Origin: Jutongia hominis | GTDB lineage: Bacteria > Bacillota > Clostridia > Lachnospirales > Lachnospiraceae | NCBI RefSeq assembly: GCF_014384965.1 | Contig: NZ_JACRSW010000030.1 | Location: 1-64,000, forward strand | DNA: 64,000 nt | Direction of reading: 5' to 3' | Shown: positions 16,731 to 25,912 of the stretch, in pieces | How positions within the stretch are numbered: the first letter of the stretch is position 1 | Layout of the letters: each line of letters begins with the position of its first letter | Translations under genes and position numbers: made by a program | The notes under the pieces: generated by a model | Databases searched by the model: none | What the model saw: only the letters and a program-made list of their open reading frames with translations | What the model was told of the DNA's origin: nothing

Positions 16731-17102
16731 AAAAAGTGCAAAGCCAGCGCTTTGCACTCCAAGAATTGCTAAAGCAATTCTTGTTGGTGTACCACCACTG
16801 TACGAGCAGTTTCCTATTCCATAAAAAAGTGCAAAGCCAGCGCTTTGCACTCCAAGAATTGCTAAAGCAATTCTTGTTGGTGTACCACCACTGTACGAGC
16901 AGTTTCCTATTCCATAAAAAAGTGCAAAGCCAGCGCTTTGCACTCCAAGAATTGCTAAAGCAATTCTTGTTGGTGTACCACCACTGTACGAGCAGTTTCC
17001 TATTCCATAAAAAAGTGCAAAGCCGGCGCTTTGCACTCCAAGAATTGCTAAAGCAATTCTTGCTGGTGTACCGCTACCATACGAGCAGTTTCCTATTCCA
17101 TG
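16731..17102 (+). repeat. Four tandem 93-bp units, each with two hairpins
   Basis: Units start at 16731, 16824, 16917 and 17010, exactly 93 bp apart, and are nearly identical (the last has several changes). Each contains AGTGCAAAGC-CAGC-GCTTTGCACT (10-bp perfect stem) and AAGAATTGC-TAAA-GCAATTCTT (9-bp perfect stem), followed by TACGAGCAGTTTCCTATTCC. Because 93 is a multiple of 3, long frames stay open on both strands, but neither has a ribosome site, so they are not called as genes. It lies between the DUF5662 and PAP2-like genes. Confidence 0.9.
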
Positions 17103-17177
17103 AAGCAGATGTATCAGAAAAGCCGGTACATCCATTTTTGAAGCTTTAATAAAACAGATACAGAGAGGATACATTTT

Positions 17178-17819
17178 ATGTTATTGAATTTTTTAAAAAA
17201 GAACAAACATGCTCTTTTTGCATTATATATCCCGGTTTACATGCATTTTTTTACATGGCTGGAAGCAAGAAATGATGTATCTTTTCAACCGATCCATTGT
17301 TTTATTGATGATATCATTCCCTTTAATGAACTTTTTGTAATTCCGTATGTTTTGTGGTTCTTATATGTGTTAGTTGTCATTGTATATCTTTATTTTCAAA
17401 AAGATCACTTAGAAGACTATTATCATTGTGTGATCACTTTGATCACAGGAATGACAACCTGCCTGTTGATCTATTACTTTTTTCCAAATGAACAAAATCT
17501 TCGCCCGGAAGCTTTTGCACATCCAAATATCCTGACAGATATTGTACAATTTATTTATGATAGTGATACGCATACAAATGTCTTTCCAAGCATTCATGTC
17601 TTTAACGCTGTAGCGATCCATGTAGCCTTGGTCACAAGTCCACGGATTAAAAAGATCAAATGGCTGCGACCGGCTTCATTGCTGCTTTGCTCTTTGATCT
17701 GTCTGTCTACAATGTTCTTAAAGCAACATTCTTTCTTAGACGTGATCGCAGCTTTGCTTTTGTATCTGCTGTATGCAACCTTGATCTATAAAGTAATCCC
17801 GCAGTGGAAAAAGGAATGA
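17178..17819 (+). CDS. PAP2-superfamily membrane protein
   Basis: The 213-aa integral membrane protein has about six membrane segments. PAP2-like motifs are N-L-R-P near residue 111, FPSIHVFNAVAIHVAL (near 136-151) with the motif-2 PSIH, and KQHSFLDVIAALLLY near 184-198 with the motif-3 His and Asp. Such enzymes remove phosphate from lipid phosphates or transfer phospho-head groups at the outer membrane face, e.g. undecaprenyl or phosphatidate substrates. GAGAGGATACATTTT precedes ATG 17178. The first motif Lys is not obvious, so activity is likely but not certain. Confidence 0.75.
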   Translation: MLLNFLKKNKHALFALYIPVYMHFFTWLEARNDVSFQPIHCFIDDIIPFNELFVIPYVLWFLYVLVVIVYLYFQKDHLEDYYHCVITLITGMTTCLLIYYFFPNEQNLRPEAFAHPNILTDIVQFIYDSDTHTNVFPSIHVFNAVAIHVALVTSPRIKKIKWLRPASLLLCSLICLSTMFLKQHSFLDVIAALLLYLLYATLIYKVIPQWKKE

Positions 17820-17864
17820 ATGCAAGTAGTTTGTTCTCTTATGGCATACTTTCTTTTTTCAGTT

Positions 17865-19661
17865 TTATGCAAATGGTTCGCACTCTTTTTGCAACCACTC
17901 TTTTTCTTCTTCATTCAGATATGGGCTGATCTTTTCGTATACCTCCCGGTGATATGCATTCAAGCGTGCAATCTCTTTTTGGTTCATTTGTGATATGTCA
18001 ATCGCTGCACGGTCAAAAGGAACATACGTCAATGGCTCGAATCCCATAAACTGACCAAATTCATTTTTTTCTTTCTTTACACAAAGGATCAGATTTTCCA
18101 GACGGATTCCAAACTTTCCTTCCAGATAGATTCCCGGTTCATCCGATGTGATCATACCTGCTTCCAGTACCGGATTTTTGCCGGGGCCTGAAAGGATTCT
18201 ATAGCGGAATGCATTATTACCTTCATGTACATTTAAAAGATAACCAACACCATGTCCGGTGCCATGATTGTAATCACAACCCATTTCCCACAAAGGCTCG
18301 CGCGCTGCATAATCCAGAGCCACACCGGAACAGCCATATAAGAACGTCGCATTGCAAAGATTTAGGTTACCTCGAAGAACGGCTGTATAATATTTCTGCT
18401 GTTCTTTCGTCGGCTTACCAAGCAGAATCGTTCTTGTAATATCTGTCGTTCCTTCCATATACTGACCACCGGTATCAAGCAAAAGAAAATTCTGCTCTTT
18501 TAAAACCGCATTGGTTTCTTTCGTTGCAGAATAATGTACGATCGCACCATGTGCTCCGTAGCCTGCGATCGGATCAAAGCTTGGTCCAAGGTAATGCTTT
18601 CCTCCCATTCGAAATGCCTCAAGCTTTTGTGCCGCTGAAATCTCAGTAATCGTTTCTTTTCCGATATTTTTCTTTAGCCAGTAAATAAAACGGGTAACAG
18701 CAACTCCATCTTTGATATGTGCATCTTTTTCATTAGCAATCTCTGTCTCATTTTTAATGGACTTCCAATACGTAACCGGACTTGCCATATCCACAATTCT
18801 TGTGTTTTTCGGGAAGTTTTCCACAATTTCATGGTTTATTGTGCGTTTATCTGCGAATATCTTGTCTCCTTGTGGAAAACTCTTCGCATAATCATAAACC
18901 GCATCATACTCACGCAAAATAATACCATCTGCTTCTAATTGCTGCTTTTGCTCCTGATCGAAAATGTTATTTCCCGCAAAAAGAAAACATTGTTCTTTTT
19001 CAACGACCAAATATGATAAAACAACCGGATTACATGGAATATCATTTCCTCTGATATTTAAAAGCCACGCAATGTCATCAAGCGAATTCAGGATAAAATG
19101 TGATCCGTTCCATTTCTCCATAAATTTGCGTACTTTTTGCAATTTACTCTGACGGCTTTCGCCTGCATAATCTTCTGATAATATCCATGCTTTTTGATGG
19201 AGCAGTTCCGGTCTGTCTTTCCAGACAAGATTTGCAATATCTGGTGAAGTGACCAATCCTGCACTCTTGCGGCTAAGCATTCTTACTATGCCTTCTGCCC
19301 ATGCCTGTGACACCAGTCGTCCGTCACATCCCAGTTTTCCGCCTTCCGGCATTTTTTCATAAATGAAATCATTAAGCTTTATCACACCTTCCTGACCGGA
19401 ACGATATAATGTGATGCCACTGCCTTCTAACTGCTTTTTAGCCTGTAAAAAGTATCTGCCATCTGTCCACAGTCCTGCTTCCTGCTGTGTGATCACTAAT
19501 TCACCTGCAGATCCATCAAAGCCGGATAAAAACTCTCTGACTTTAAAATAATCACTGATATATTCCGATCCATGAAAATCATTTGTCGGTACATAATACA
19601 GATCCATTTGTTCCTTTTCCATCTGCTTTCTGAACTCTGCTAAACGTCCGCGAATATCCAT
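17865..19661 (-). CDS. Xaa-Pro aminopeptidase P (M24B), long form
   Basis: The start is taken at the ATG at 19661, with AGGAG 9 bases upstream; the in-frame ATG at 19670 touches that site. The product of about 598 aa has two creatinase N-terminal-type domains and a pita-bread catalytic domain. Metal ligands are visible: LLLDTGGQYMEGTTDITRT (two Asp), HGTGHGVGYLLNVHEG (His), SDEPGIYLEGKFGIRLEN (two Glu). The extra C-terminal segment ends EEKEWLQKECEPFA, as in the three-domain eukaryote-like form. It releases N-terminal residues before proline in the cytoplasm. It is convergent with the PAP2 gene. Confidence 0.93.
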   Translation of the reverse strand: MDIRGRLAEFRKQMEKEQMDLYYVPTNDFHGSEYISDYFKVREFLSGFDGSAGELVITQQEAGLWTDGRYFLQAKKQLEGSGITLYRSGQEGVIKLNDFIYEKMPEGGKLGCDGRLVSQAWAEGIVRMLSRKSAGLVTSPDIANLVWKDRPELLHQKAWILSEDYAGESRQSKLQKVRKFMEKWNGSHFILNSLDDIAWLLNIRGNDIPCNPVVLSYLVVEKEQCFLFAGNNIFDQEQKQQLEADGIILREYDAVYDYAKSFPQGDKIFADKRTINHEIVENFPKNTRIVDMASPVTYWKSIKNETEIANEKDAHIKDGVAVTRFIYWLKKNIGKETITEISAAQKLEAFRMGGKHYLGPSFDPIAGYGAHGAIVHYSATKETNAVLKEQNFLLLDTGGQYMEGTTDITRTILLGKPTKEQQKYYTAVLRGNLNLCNATFLYGCSGVALDYAAREPLWEMGCDYNHGTGHGVGYLLNVHEGNNAFRYRILSGPGKNPVLEAGMITSDEPGIYLEGKFGIRLENLILCVKKEKNEFGQFMGFEPLTYVPFDRAAIDISQMNQKEIARLNAYHREVYEKISPYLNEEEKEWLQKECEPFA

Positions 19662-19765
19662 TCCTGTCATCTCCTATACTATTTGCCATTCTTTTCATTT
19701 TTATCTTAATAAGGATCTTTTCTTCTTTGTTACCATTCCTATAGTGTTCTGATCACATCAGCTTC

Positions 19766-20638
19766 TCAGGCTTTTCTCATAGCTGATAAAATATCACTTA
19801 ACCGGGCAAATTCCTCTAACGATAAACGTTCTCCGCGAATCGTCGGTGCCAGTCCCATCTGCTCTAATGCTTCTTTTGCCTGCTCTTTCGTAACAGGCAG
19901 ACTCGCATCATTTCCAAGACCATTTTGCAATGTCTTTCTGCGCTGGTTAAATGATGCGCGAATAACACGAAACATAAATTTTTCATCCTGCACCTGTATC
20001 GGATTCTGCTTATGACAGGTCAGTCGGATCACAGCACTTCCTACATTTGGCCTTGGCATAAAGCAGTTTGGCGGTACATTCGCAACAATCTCTGCCTTTG
20101 CATAATATTGTACTGCTAACGAAAGTGCACCGTAATCCTTTGATCCGGGATCTGACTGCATACGGTCAGCCACCTCTTTTTGCACCATAACGGTAATGCT
20201 TTCTAAAGGTACATGGCTTTCAAACAGCCCCATAATGATCGGTGTAGTAATATAATATGGCAGATTTGCGACAACTTTAATCGGTTTACCATCATTATAT
20301 TCCTGTGCTGTTTTTGCAATGTCTAACTTCAAAATGTCCTGATTGACCACCGTAACATTATCATATGCCGACAATGTATCCTGTAAGATCGGGATTAAAT
20401 TATCATCAATCTCTACCGCCATGACCTGACGTGCATTTTCACAAAGATACTGCGTCATTGTTCCGATTCCCGGTCCGATCTCCAGCACAAAATCGTCTTT
20501 TGTAATTCCTGCCGACTCAATGATCTTTTCAAGTACATGTGTATCGATCAGAAAATTCTGACCAAACTTTTTTTGAAAACGAAAATTATATTTCTGTAAT
20601 ATTTCAATCGTATTTTGCGGAATTCCTAATGTTGCCAT
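19766..20638 (-). CDS. rsmA: 16S rRNA adenine dimethyltransferase KsgA
   Basis: The ATG at 20638 has AAAGG about 12 bases upstream, and the longer frame's ATG at 20647 lies directly against that site. The 290-aa protein has FGQNFLID, the SAM motif VLEIGPGIGTMTQYL, NLPYYITTPIIM (catalytic NLPY) and the C-terminal RNA-binding domain. It dimethylates two adjacent adenines near the 3' end of 16S rRNA during small-subunit assembly; loss gives kasugamycin resistance. It follows tatD on the same strand, a common Firmicutes pairing, but rnmV that often sits between them is absent. Confidence 0.95.
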   Translation of the reverse strand: MATLGIPQNTIEILQKYNFRFQKKFGQNFLIDTHVLEKIIESAGITKDDFVLEIGPGIGTMTQYLCENARQVMAVEIDDNLIPILQDTLSAYDNVTVVNQDILKLDIAKTAQEYNDGKPIKVVANLPYYITTPIIMGLFESHVPLESITVMVQKEVADRMQSDPGSKDYGALSLAVQYYAKAEIVANVPPNCFMPRPNVGSAVIRLTCHKQNPIQVQDEKFMFRVIRASFNQRRKTLQNGLGNDASLPVTKEQAKEALEQMGLAPTIRGERLSLEEFARLSDILSAMRKA

Positions 20639-20956
20639 CTGCCACATCCTTTCTGTCTTTTGCAGACCTGTTATCTTATCCTATCAGCTTTCTTCTGTGT
20701 TACATTTTACTATCTTACTCGAAGACGTTTTGCTTTTCATAACTTTACTGTGCTTTGCCTATCGCGTTATCACCTCTGTTAAGCAGCAATTGCTTTATCT
20801 ATGAATTTACTGTTCCTATTCTCCAAAGCTGCTTTTCTTCATTCTTCTTATAACGTTATCCAGCGGTTGCTTTTTCTATATTCTTCTTATAGCGTTCTCA
20901 CTTCTGTTACCCAGCAGCTACTTTTTCTATCATGCTATGACTCCTATTCTCCCTGT
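20639..20956. repeat. Intergenic region with degenerate repeats between ksgA and tatD
   Basis: About 318 bp without a gene. It holds degenerate repeated phrases such as CTTTTTCTAT, TTCTTATA(A/G)CG and CAGC(A/G)G(C/T)T in pyrimidine-rich sequence, consistent with decayed tandem units. The 5S-rRNA maturase gene rnmV, often found here in Firmicutes, is not present. Confidence 0.5.
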
Positions 20957-21721
20957 CTAAATGCGATACATCTCTTTTGCATTTTTCGTTGTCACGTCAA
21001 TAACTTCTTTAGCCGTCATTCCTTTTAACTGCGCAATCTCCTGTGCGACATACTTTAAATAATGGGAAGCATTTCTCTTTCCCCTGTTTGGCTCCGGTGT
21101 CAGATACGGTGCATCCGTTTCAAGAACAATACGCTCGATCGGGGTACATTTTACGACCTCTTTTAATTTCTTACCGTTCTTAAAAGTAACGACACCGCCA
21201 ATTCCAAGATAAAATCCCATATCCAGATAAACCTGTGCCATTTCTTTTCCATAAGAAAAACAATGGATCACACCGCCTATCTGCTCGCCATGCTCTTCCT
21301 TTATGATATCTAGCGTATCCTGTGCTGCATCCCTGCTGTGGATCACAACCGGAAGTCCTGTCTTTCTGGCAACCTCAAGCTGCTTACGAAACCATATCTT
21401 TTGTATATCACGCTTCGGATCTTCATAGTAATAATCTAACCCAATCTCTCCGATTGCTACAACTTTCTCTCTTTTTGCAAGTTCGCAAAGCCAGTCCATA
21501 TCCTGATTGGTCAGTTCTTCCACCCCTTCGGGATGCACACCGACAGCCGCATAAATAAAGTCATATTGTTCACTCAAAGCAACTGCTTTTTTGGTAGATG
21601 CGATCGTTGCACCAACATCTGTAACCAGACCGACACCATCCTGCCGTATCAACTTCAATATATCCTCTCTATCTTCCTCATAAGCCTCATCATCATAATG
21701 TGCATGCGTATCAAAAATCAC
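20957..21721 (-). CDS. tatD: TatD family metal-dependent DNase / deoxyribonuclease
   Basis: A GTG at 21721 preceded by GGAGG (21734-21730) with 8-base spacing gives a product starting (M)IFDTHAHYDD, the usual TatD start; the longer frame from 21748 adds nine residues and lacks such a site. The 255-aa TIM-barrel enzyme shows the metal ligands DTHAHYDD, GEIGLDYYYE (Glu), VVIHSRDA (His), IHCFSY (His) and ETDAPYLTPEP (Asp). TatD proteins are 3'-5' exonucleases linked to DNA repair and quality control. A palindromic element abuts its ribosome-binding site. Confidence 0.93.
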   Translation of the reverse strand: MIFDTHAHYDDEAYEEDREDILKLIRQDGVGLVTDVGATIASTKKAVALSEQYDFIYAAVGVHPEGVEELTNQDMDWLCELAKREKVVAIGEIGLDYYYEDPKRDIQKIWFRKQLEVARKTGLPVVIHSRDAAQDTLDIIKEEHGEQIGGVIHCFSYGKEMAQVYLDMGFYLGIGGVVTFKNGKKLKEVVKCTPIERIVLETDAPYLTPEPNRGKRNASHYLKYVAQEIAQLKGMTAKEVIDVTTKNAKEMYRI

Positions 21722-21740
21722 GTCTTCTTCCTCCATTTCT

Positions 21741-22450
21741 TTTTGCATCTTCCAACAAACACAGCTTTTTCCTTCTGCATGGCACTATGCTCACAAGGCC
21801 TCATACCGTGCCAGCCTGCTATCCTTTATGCCATATTTTGATAACTTTCTGCTTTTTATATGTCAGCCTGTTATCTCTATGCCATATTTTGATAAGATCT
21901 GTTTTTTATTGTGTCAGCCTATGATCTCCATGTCATATTTTGATAGAGTTCTGTTTTTTATTGTGTCAGCTAGTAAGACATCAAGCTATATTTTGATATT
22001 TTTCTAATTTTCAGGTACTGTATCACCCTGTAAGGATATCTATGAATTTTTGCTTTTTTGCCCTATTGTGGGGCGCTCTCATCTGATATAGGGGCAAGGC
22101 CAGTCCTGATGTACATTGCTGTTAGGGCTCTCTAAGCCCGTCGCCACTTGCGCTTCAAAAAATGATCTGCTTTTTTGAAGTGCTATGTGTGCGCTACGTG
22201 GCTTTGCGAAGCGAAAGCGTGCCCTGCACAGCAATGCTACTCAGGCTGAGTCGCCCCTATAGTTATGAACCGCGCCCACATGCAAAAAAGCATAAAAATT
22301 CTGATATCCTAACAGGCTGGCGTATCTCTAAAAATTAGAAAAATATCAAAACACAGCAGTCATGCTTATGCGGCTGACACATCCCATACATTATCAGGCA
22401 TAGTGCCGTGCAGAAGGACAGAATGCTGTATAGGTTGGAAGATGCAAAAA
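21741..22450 (+). repeat. Long palindromic element, copy 2 (core 22071-22277)
   Basis: A 710-bp quasi-palindrome between the permease and tatD. The core is homologous to copy 1, but the inner stem reads CTTCAAAAAA (22153) against TTTTTTGAAG (22171-22180), a compensatory change relative to CTGC/GCAG in copies 1 and 4. Flanking AGGATATCT pairs with GATATCCT. Further out TTTTGATATTTTTC is matched on the other side, then CCTTCTGCA(T/C)GGCACTATGC, and finally TTTTGCATCTTCCAAC (21741) against its complement ending at 22450. The left arm is longer (330 against 173 nt) because of a tandem array inside it. Confidence 0.88.
21809..22015 (+). repeat. 52-bp tandem repeats inside the left arm of palindrome copy 2
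   Basis: Four units start at 21809, 21861, 21912 and 21964. Each begins TG(C/T)CAGC and contains ATATTTTGATA and CTGTTTTTTAT-like stretches. The last unit runs into the arm that pairs with the right side of the palindrome, so the extra units appear to be later expansion of an arm segment. Confidence 0.8.
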
Positions 22451-22507
22451 ATTCAGGAGACACCCGTGATTTTTGATACTAAAATCGTATGGGGTATCCC
22501 CTGAATT
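22450..22507 (-). terminator. Intrinsic terminator of the NhaD-like permease gene
   Basis: AATTCAGGAGACACCC pairs with GGGGTATCCCCTGAATT, with a second stem GATTTT/AAAATC in the loop. Read leftward, downstream of the permease stop, it is followed directly by a run of six T. It adjoins the right end of palindrome copy 2. Confidence 0.7.
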
Positions 22508-22557
22508 ATCATAACATTTTTATTGCGATATGTCTTGTGCTTTTTGAAGATATGATC

Positions 22558-24000
22558 TTATAGGAAGAAGACCAGCATGTCGATCAAAAAGACAGGTATT
22601 AAACAGGTTAATGACCATCCCAGATAACTAAAGAATGATGGCATTTTGATTCCGTTTTCCTCTGCGATCGAACGAACCATGAAGTTTGGTGCATTTCCGA
22701 TATATGTGATCGCACCCATAAATACCGCACCGCATGAGATCGCCATTAAGATGATCTCCGGAATATATCCTACAACCGTCTTGATTCCTTCATGGAAACC
22801 TAAAGAAGCTGCTGTGGTAAAGAATACCAGATACGTTGGTGTGTTATCAAGGAAGCTTGATAATGCACCTGTGATCCAGAAGAACTGCCATGGCTTTTCA
22901 ATACCAAGAGAAGCACCCTGTGCCTTTAATATCAAAAGAGCAGGAATCATAGTAATGAAAATACCAATGAAAAGGATCGCAACTTCCTGAATCGCTCCCC
23001 ATGTAAAGTTATTTGCTTCACGCACTTCATTCTTCGTTGTCTTATAAGAACCAAATGCTGCCAACAGAATAATGACCACTTCAAAGATCGCAGAAAATTC
23101 TAACTTAGCAGCGCCAAAAATATGAATGCTGCGACTAAAGAACGGAACTGTCTTAGGCAGAACGCCACTCAGTACAACCGCACCTACAATCATTACAAGG
23201 AAAATAATGTTGTGAGCACCTGACAGTTTCAAAGGTTTCTTATCTTCACTCTGATCCGGTGCTGCACCATCAGCAAGATCTTTCTTATACGCTCTTGTAT
23301 CAAGAATAAAGAACAAAGTTAAAAGCAATACAACATTTAGAAGCATAACAGGAAGTAAATGCATGCTCCAGAAGAAATCAACGCCTCTGGTAAATCCCAT
23401 TAACAATGGCGGATCACCCACCGGTGTCAGACAACCGCCGATATTTGATACCAAAAAGATAAAGAATACGACTATCTGTACTTTACGATGACGCCATTTG
23501 TTAGCACGGATCAACGGACGGATCATAACCATGCTTGCACCGGTTGTACCGATCCAGCTTGAAAGCAACGTACCTATCAGTAAAAGCAATACATTTAACT
23601 TCGGTTTACCAACCAGATCGCCTTCCAGACAGATATTTCCTGCTACACAGAAAAGACCAAATAATAAAACAATAAATGTGATATAATCACCAAATACAGT
23701 CTCTAATACTTCACTAAACGCTTCGTGTGCTCCTGCATAGAAGATAAAAGGAATCACAAAGGCAAGTGACCACAAAATAACAGCATACTGCTTATTTTTA
23801 TCCCACCATCTTTCAATAACCAGCGGGCATACAGCAATACATAACAGCAAACCTGCAAACGGAATACAAAAAGCTAATGGTAATGTGCTTCCTATATTCT
23901 GCTCTGCTCCCTTTTCAGCCGCAAATGCAACGGTTGGATTTAACACAAATGCGCCCAGGAGCAATCCGATAGCCCATAAAAGTTTCTTACAACTCTTCAT
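22558..24000 (-). CDS. NhaD/ArsB-type permease (sodium:proton antiporter or citrate-transporter-like)
   Basis: The start is placed at 24000, where AGGAGG precedes ATG; the longer frame from 24063 has an Arg/Lys-rich extension without a site. The 480-aa product has a signal-like first segment and about 11-12 membrane helices. It includes SWIGTTGASMVMIRPLI and SNIGGCLTPVGDPPLLMGF, a pair of re-entrant G-x-P-type motifs seen in the ion-transporter superfamily, and FLDNTPTYLVFF near the second repeat. The family exchanges Na+ for H+ or carries organic anions; which applies here cannot be told from the sequence. Monocistronic, with its own terminator. Confidence 0.82.
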   Translation of the reverse strand: MKSCKKLLWAIGLLLGAFVLNPTVAFAAEKGAEQNIGSTLPLAFCIPFAGLLLCIAVCPLVIERWWDKNKQYAVILWSLAFVIPFIFYAGAHEAFSEVLETVFGDYITFIVLLFGLFCVAGNICLEGDLVGKPKLNVLLLLIGTLLSSWIGTTGASMVMIRPLIRANKWRHRKVQIVVFFIFLVSNIGGCLTPVGDPPLLMGFTRGVDFFWSMHLLPVMLLNVVLLLTLFFILDTRAYKKDLADGAAPDQSEDKKPLKLSGAHNIIFLVMIVGAVVLSGVLPKTVPFFSRSIHIFGAAKLEFSAIFEVVIILLAAFGSYKTTKNEVREANNFTWGAIQEVAILFIGIFITMIPALLILKAQGASLGIEKPWQFFWITGALSSFLDNTPTYLVFFTTAASLGFHEGIKTVVGYIPEIILMAISCGAVFMGAITYIGNAPNFMVRSIAEENGIKMPSFFSYLGWSLTCLIPVFLIDMLVFFL

Positions 24001-24427
24001 AATATAACGCCTCCTATGTCTCTTTTTCCCGGTGTACCTTCGGTGGCGGCTCAAAACAGTCAATCAAATCCATTACTGCACGAGTGCGTCATCGTTTTTT
24101 CGTATACTATCTCTCGCTATAGCATATTTCGCGTCTGCTTTATCGGACTACATATAAAGCAAAAAATCACTTGAAAAAGTACTTTTCCCCAAGTGCCGAA
24201 CGTATCTTATCACACTTCTTATTAAAATACAAGTCATAAAATCAATTTGAAGTGCATAAAAACCGGAAAATTTTACAACATTTTCAGCATACTTTCAGAT
24301 ATTTTTACAATATTTCTGACTTACTTTCAGGCTTTTTTTGCAACAATTCTATAAAATCTATAAATTAAATCCAGCAAATAAATCGAAAAAAGAAAAAACA
24401 TACAAAATTTTCCTTTATGAACAGTAA
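24001..24427. other. Intergenic region between the permease and gerA-like genes
   Basis: About 430 bp, A/T-rich. It contains the leader of the permease and, at 24169-24201, a short inverted repeat (CACTTGAAAAAGTACTTTTCCCCAAGTG, in two arms CACTTG/CAAGTG). No riboswitch or gene was recognised. Confidence 0.4.
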
Positions 24428-25912
24428 CTATTTTTGACCGGTTTTTGTCTTTTTTTCGACATAAGGCAGAGACACACGAAAAAATCGTCGCAAAAGTTGC
24501 TGCCCATCAAACGGGAACAGCGGAAAGAGATATCCTCTGCCATTCAAAACAGGATTTAAAAACAAGGCAGCGACAATCAGTAAACTTCCAACGATAAAAC
24601 CACCCAGTCCAAAAGCTGCCGTTAAGATCAGACATAACATTCTGAAAAACTTGATCGCATAACCCAATTCCATATTCGCCTGTGTATAATTCGCAACTGC
24701 GACAAATGCCATATATAGCATGATCTCCGAATTAAACCAGCCGGAATTTACCGTATAATCGCCAAAAACGATACCGGCAACGATACTAAGCGGCGTTGTC
24801 AGCATATTAGGCGTATTGATCGATGCCATCTTCAAACCATCGATCGCAAATTCCAATATCAGAAACTGGATCACCGGTGGTACATTTACTTCATCTTCGA
24901 TCAAAATAAAATCAAATACCTGTGGTACCCATTCAGGATGTTCGATCAGAAGCAGAAACAATGGTGTAATATAAATTGCAACTATACTCGTTATAATACG
25001 TGTCAGACGCAGATATGTGCCGGTGATCGGCGGAAAATAATAATCGTTTGCATCCTCAAGTATGCTAAATAAAGAAGTCGGAATAATCATCGCAGCCGGC
25101 GAATTATCCACCATGATCACAATACTGCCTTCTAACAGACAGGCCGCTGTGGCGTCCGGTCGCTCTGTATATTTAAACTTCGGAAATGGATTATACCAGC
25201 TTCTCGGAAAAAGCACTTCAGCCAGGCTTTCTTTGTTCATCGACAGGGAATCCACATTAATTTTTTGGATCTTTTGTATCACATTTTGTAAAGCCTGCGG
25301 CTTAACGCGATCCTTCATATAGATCACGGCAACATCCGTCTTCGAACTTCGCCCGACATTTTCCATCTGAAAGATCAGATTGGTATCCCGGATCCTTCGT
25401 CGTATCAGACCGGCATTCGGGATCAACGCTTCGATAAAACCATCTCTTGAACCACGAAGCACCTTGTCCTTTTCCGGTTCGTCTACATTTCTGCCCGGAT
25501 ATTCTCTCAGATCAAATGCAAGAACCTGCTGATATCCCTCAATAAAAAAGCAAGTCAAACCCGCTAAGACATATTTCACAAAATCCTTTTGCGTCTCAAT
25601 CGTTGTAATATCAGCAAAAGGTGCAAATTTTCTAACAAAATCATCATATTTCTCCGGCACGTCTTCCGCTTTTATTGAACTGAAAAACTCTAACATCTTC
25701 TCAATGACCGAGCTTTTCAAAAAGCCGTCAATAGAATATAATACTGCCCTTTTATTCCCGATCACCAGCTCTTTATGCAAAATATCAAAATTTACATCCA
25801 AATGCAGTAGTTCTTCAACTGCTTTCTTGCGTTGGTCATAATTCCCTCTAAAAACATCCGTCTTCTTTTGCTCCATCTGTATTGATTCTTTTCCTGTCAT
25901 ATCTTTTTCCAT
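24428..25912 (-). CDS. Spore germination protein, GerA (A-subunit) family
   Basis: The 494-aa product has the two-part GerAA plan: a hydrophilic N-terminal domain (about 1-250, with LRGSRDGFIEALIPNAGLIRRRIRD near 158-182, a family signature) and a C-terminal membrane domain (about 290-475, with PPITGTYLRLTRI and P-W-x-P-Q-V-type turns). GerA-type receptors sit in the spore inner membrane and respond to nutrients. The B and C subunits normally encoded next to it are missing here, so it may be an orphan subunit working with partners encoded elsewhere. Monocistronic on the minus strand. It shows that the organism's lineage is spore-forming. Confidence 0.92.
   Translation of the reverse strand: MEKDMTGKESIQMEQKKTDVFRGNYDQRKKAVEELLHLDVNFDILHKELVIGNKRAVLYSIDGFLKSSVIEKMLEFFSSIKAEDVPEKYDDFVRKFAPFADITTIETQKDFVKYVLAGLTCFFIEGYQQVLAFDLREYPGRNVDEPEKDKVLRGSRDGFIEALIPNAGLIRRRIRDTNLIFQMENVGRSSKTDVAVIYMKDRVKPQALQNVIQKIQKINVDSLSMNKESLAEVLFPRSWYNPFPKFKYTERPDATAACLLEGSIVIMVDNSPAAMIIPTSLFSILEDANDYYFPPITGTYLRLTRIITSIVAIYITPLFLLLIEHPEWVPQVFDFILIEDEVNVPPVIQFLILEFAIDGLKMASINTPNMLTTPLSIVAGIVFGDYTVNSGWFNSEIMLYMAFVAVANYTQANMELGYAIKFFRMLCLILTAAFGLGGFIVGSLLIVAALFLNPVLNGRGYLFPLFPFDGQQLLRRFFRVSLPYVEKKTKTGQK

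Noticed and set aside
16713..17174. Open frames of 137-153 codons on both strands through the 93-bp array
   Set aside because: They stay open only because 93 is divisible by 3; neither has a ribosome-binding site or a plausible start, and both encode the same 31-residue repeat.
21722..21748. Upstream ATG as the start of tatD
   Set aside because: The GTG at 21721 has a GGAGG 8 bases upstream and gives the normal TatD N-terminus; the longer form adds nine charged residues and has no site.
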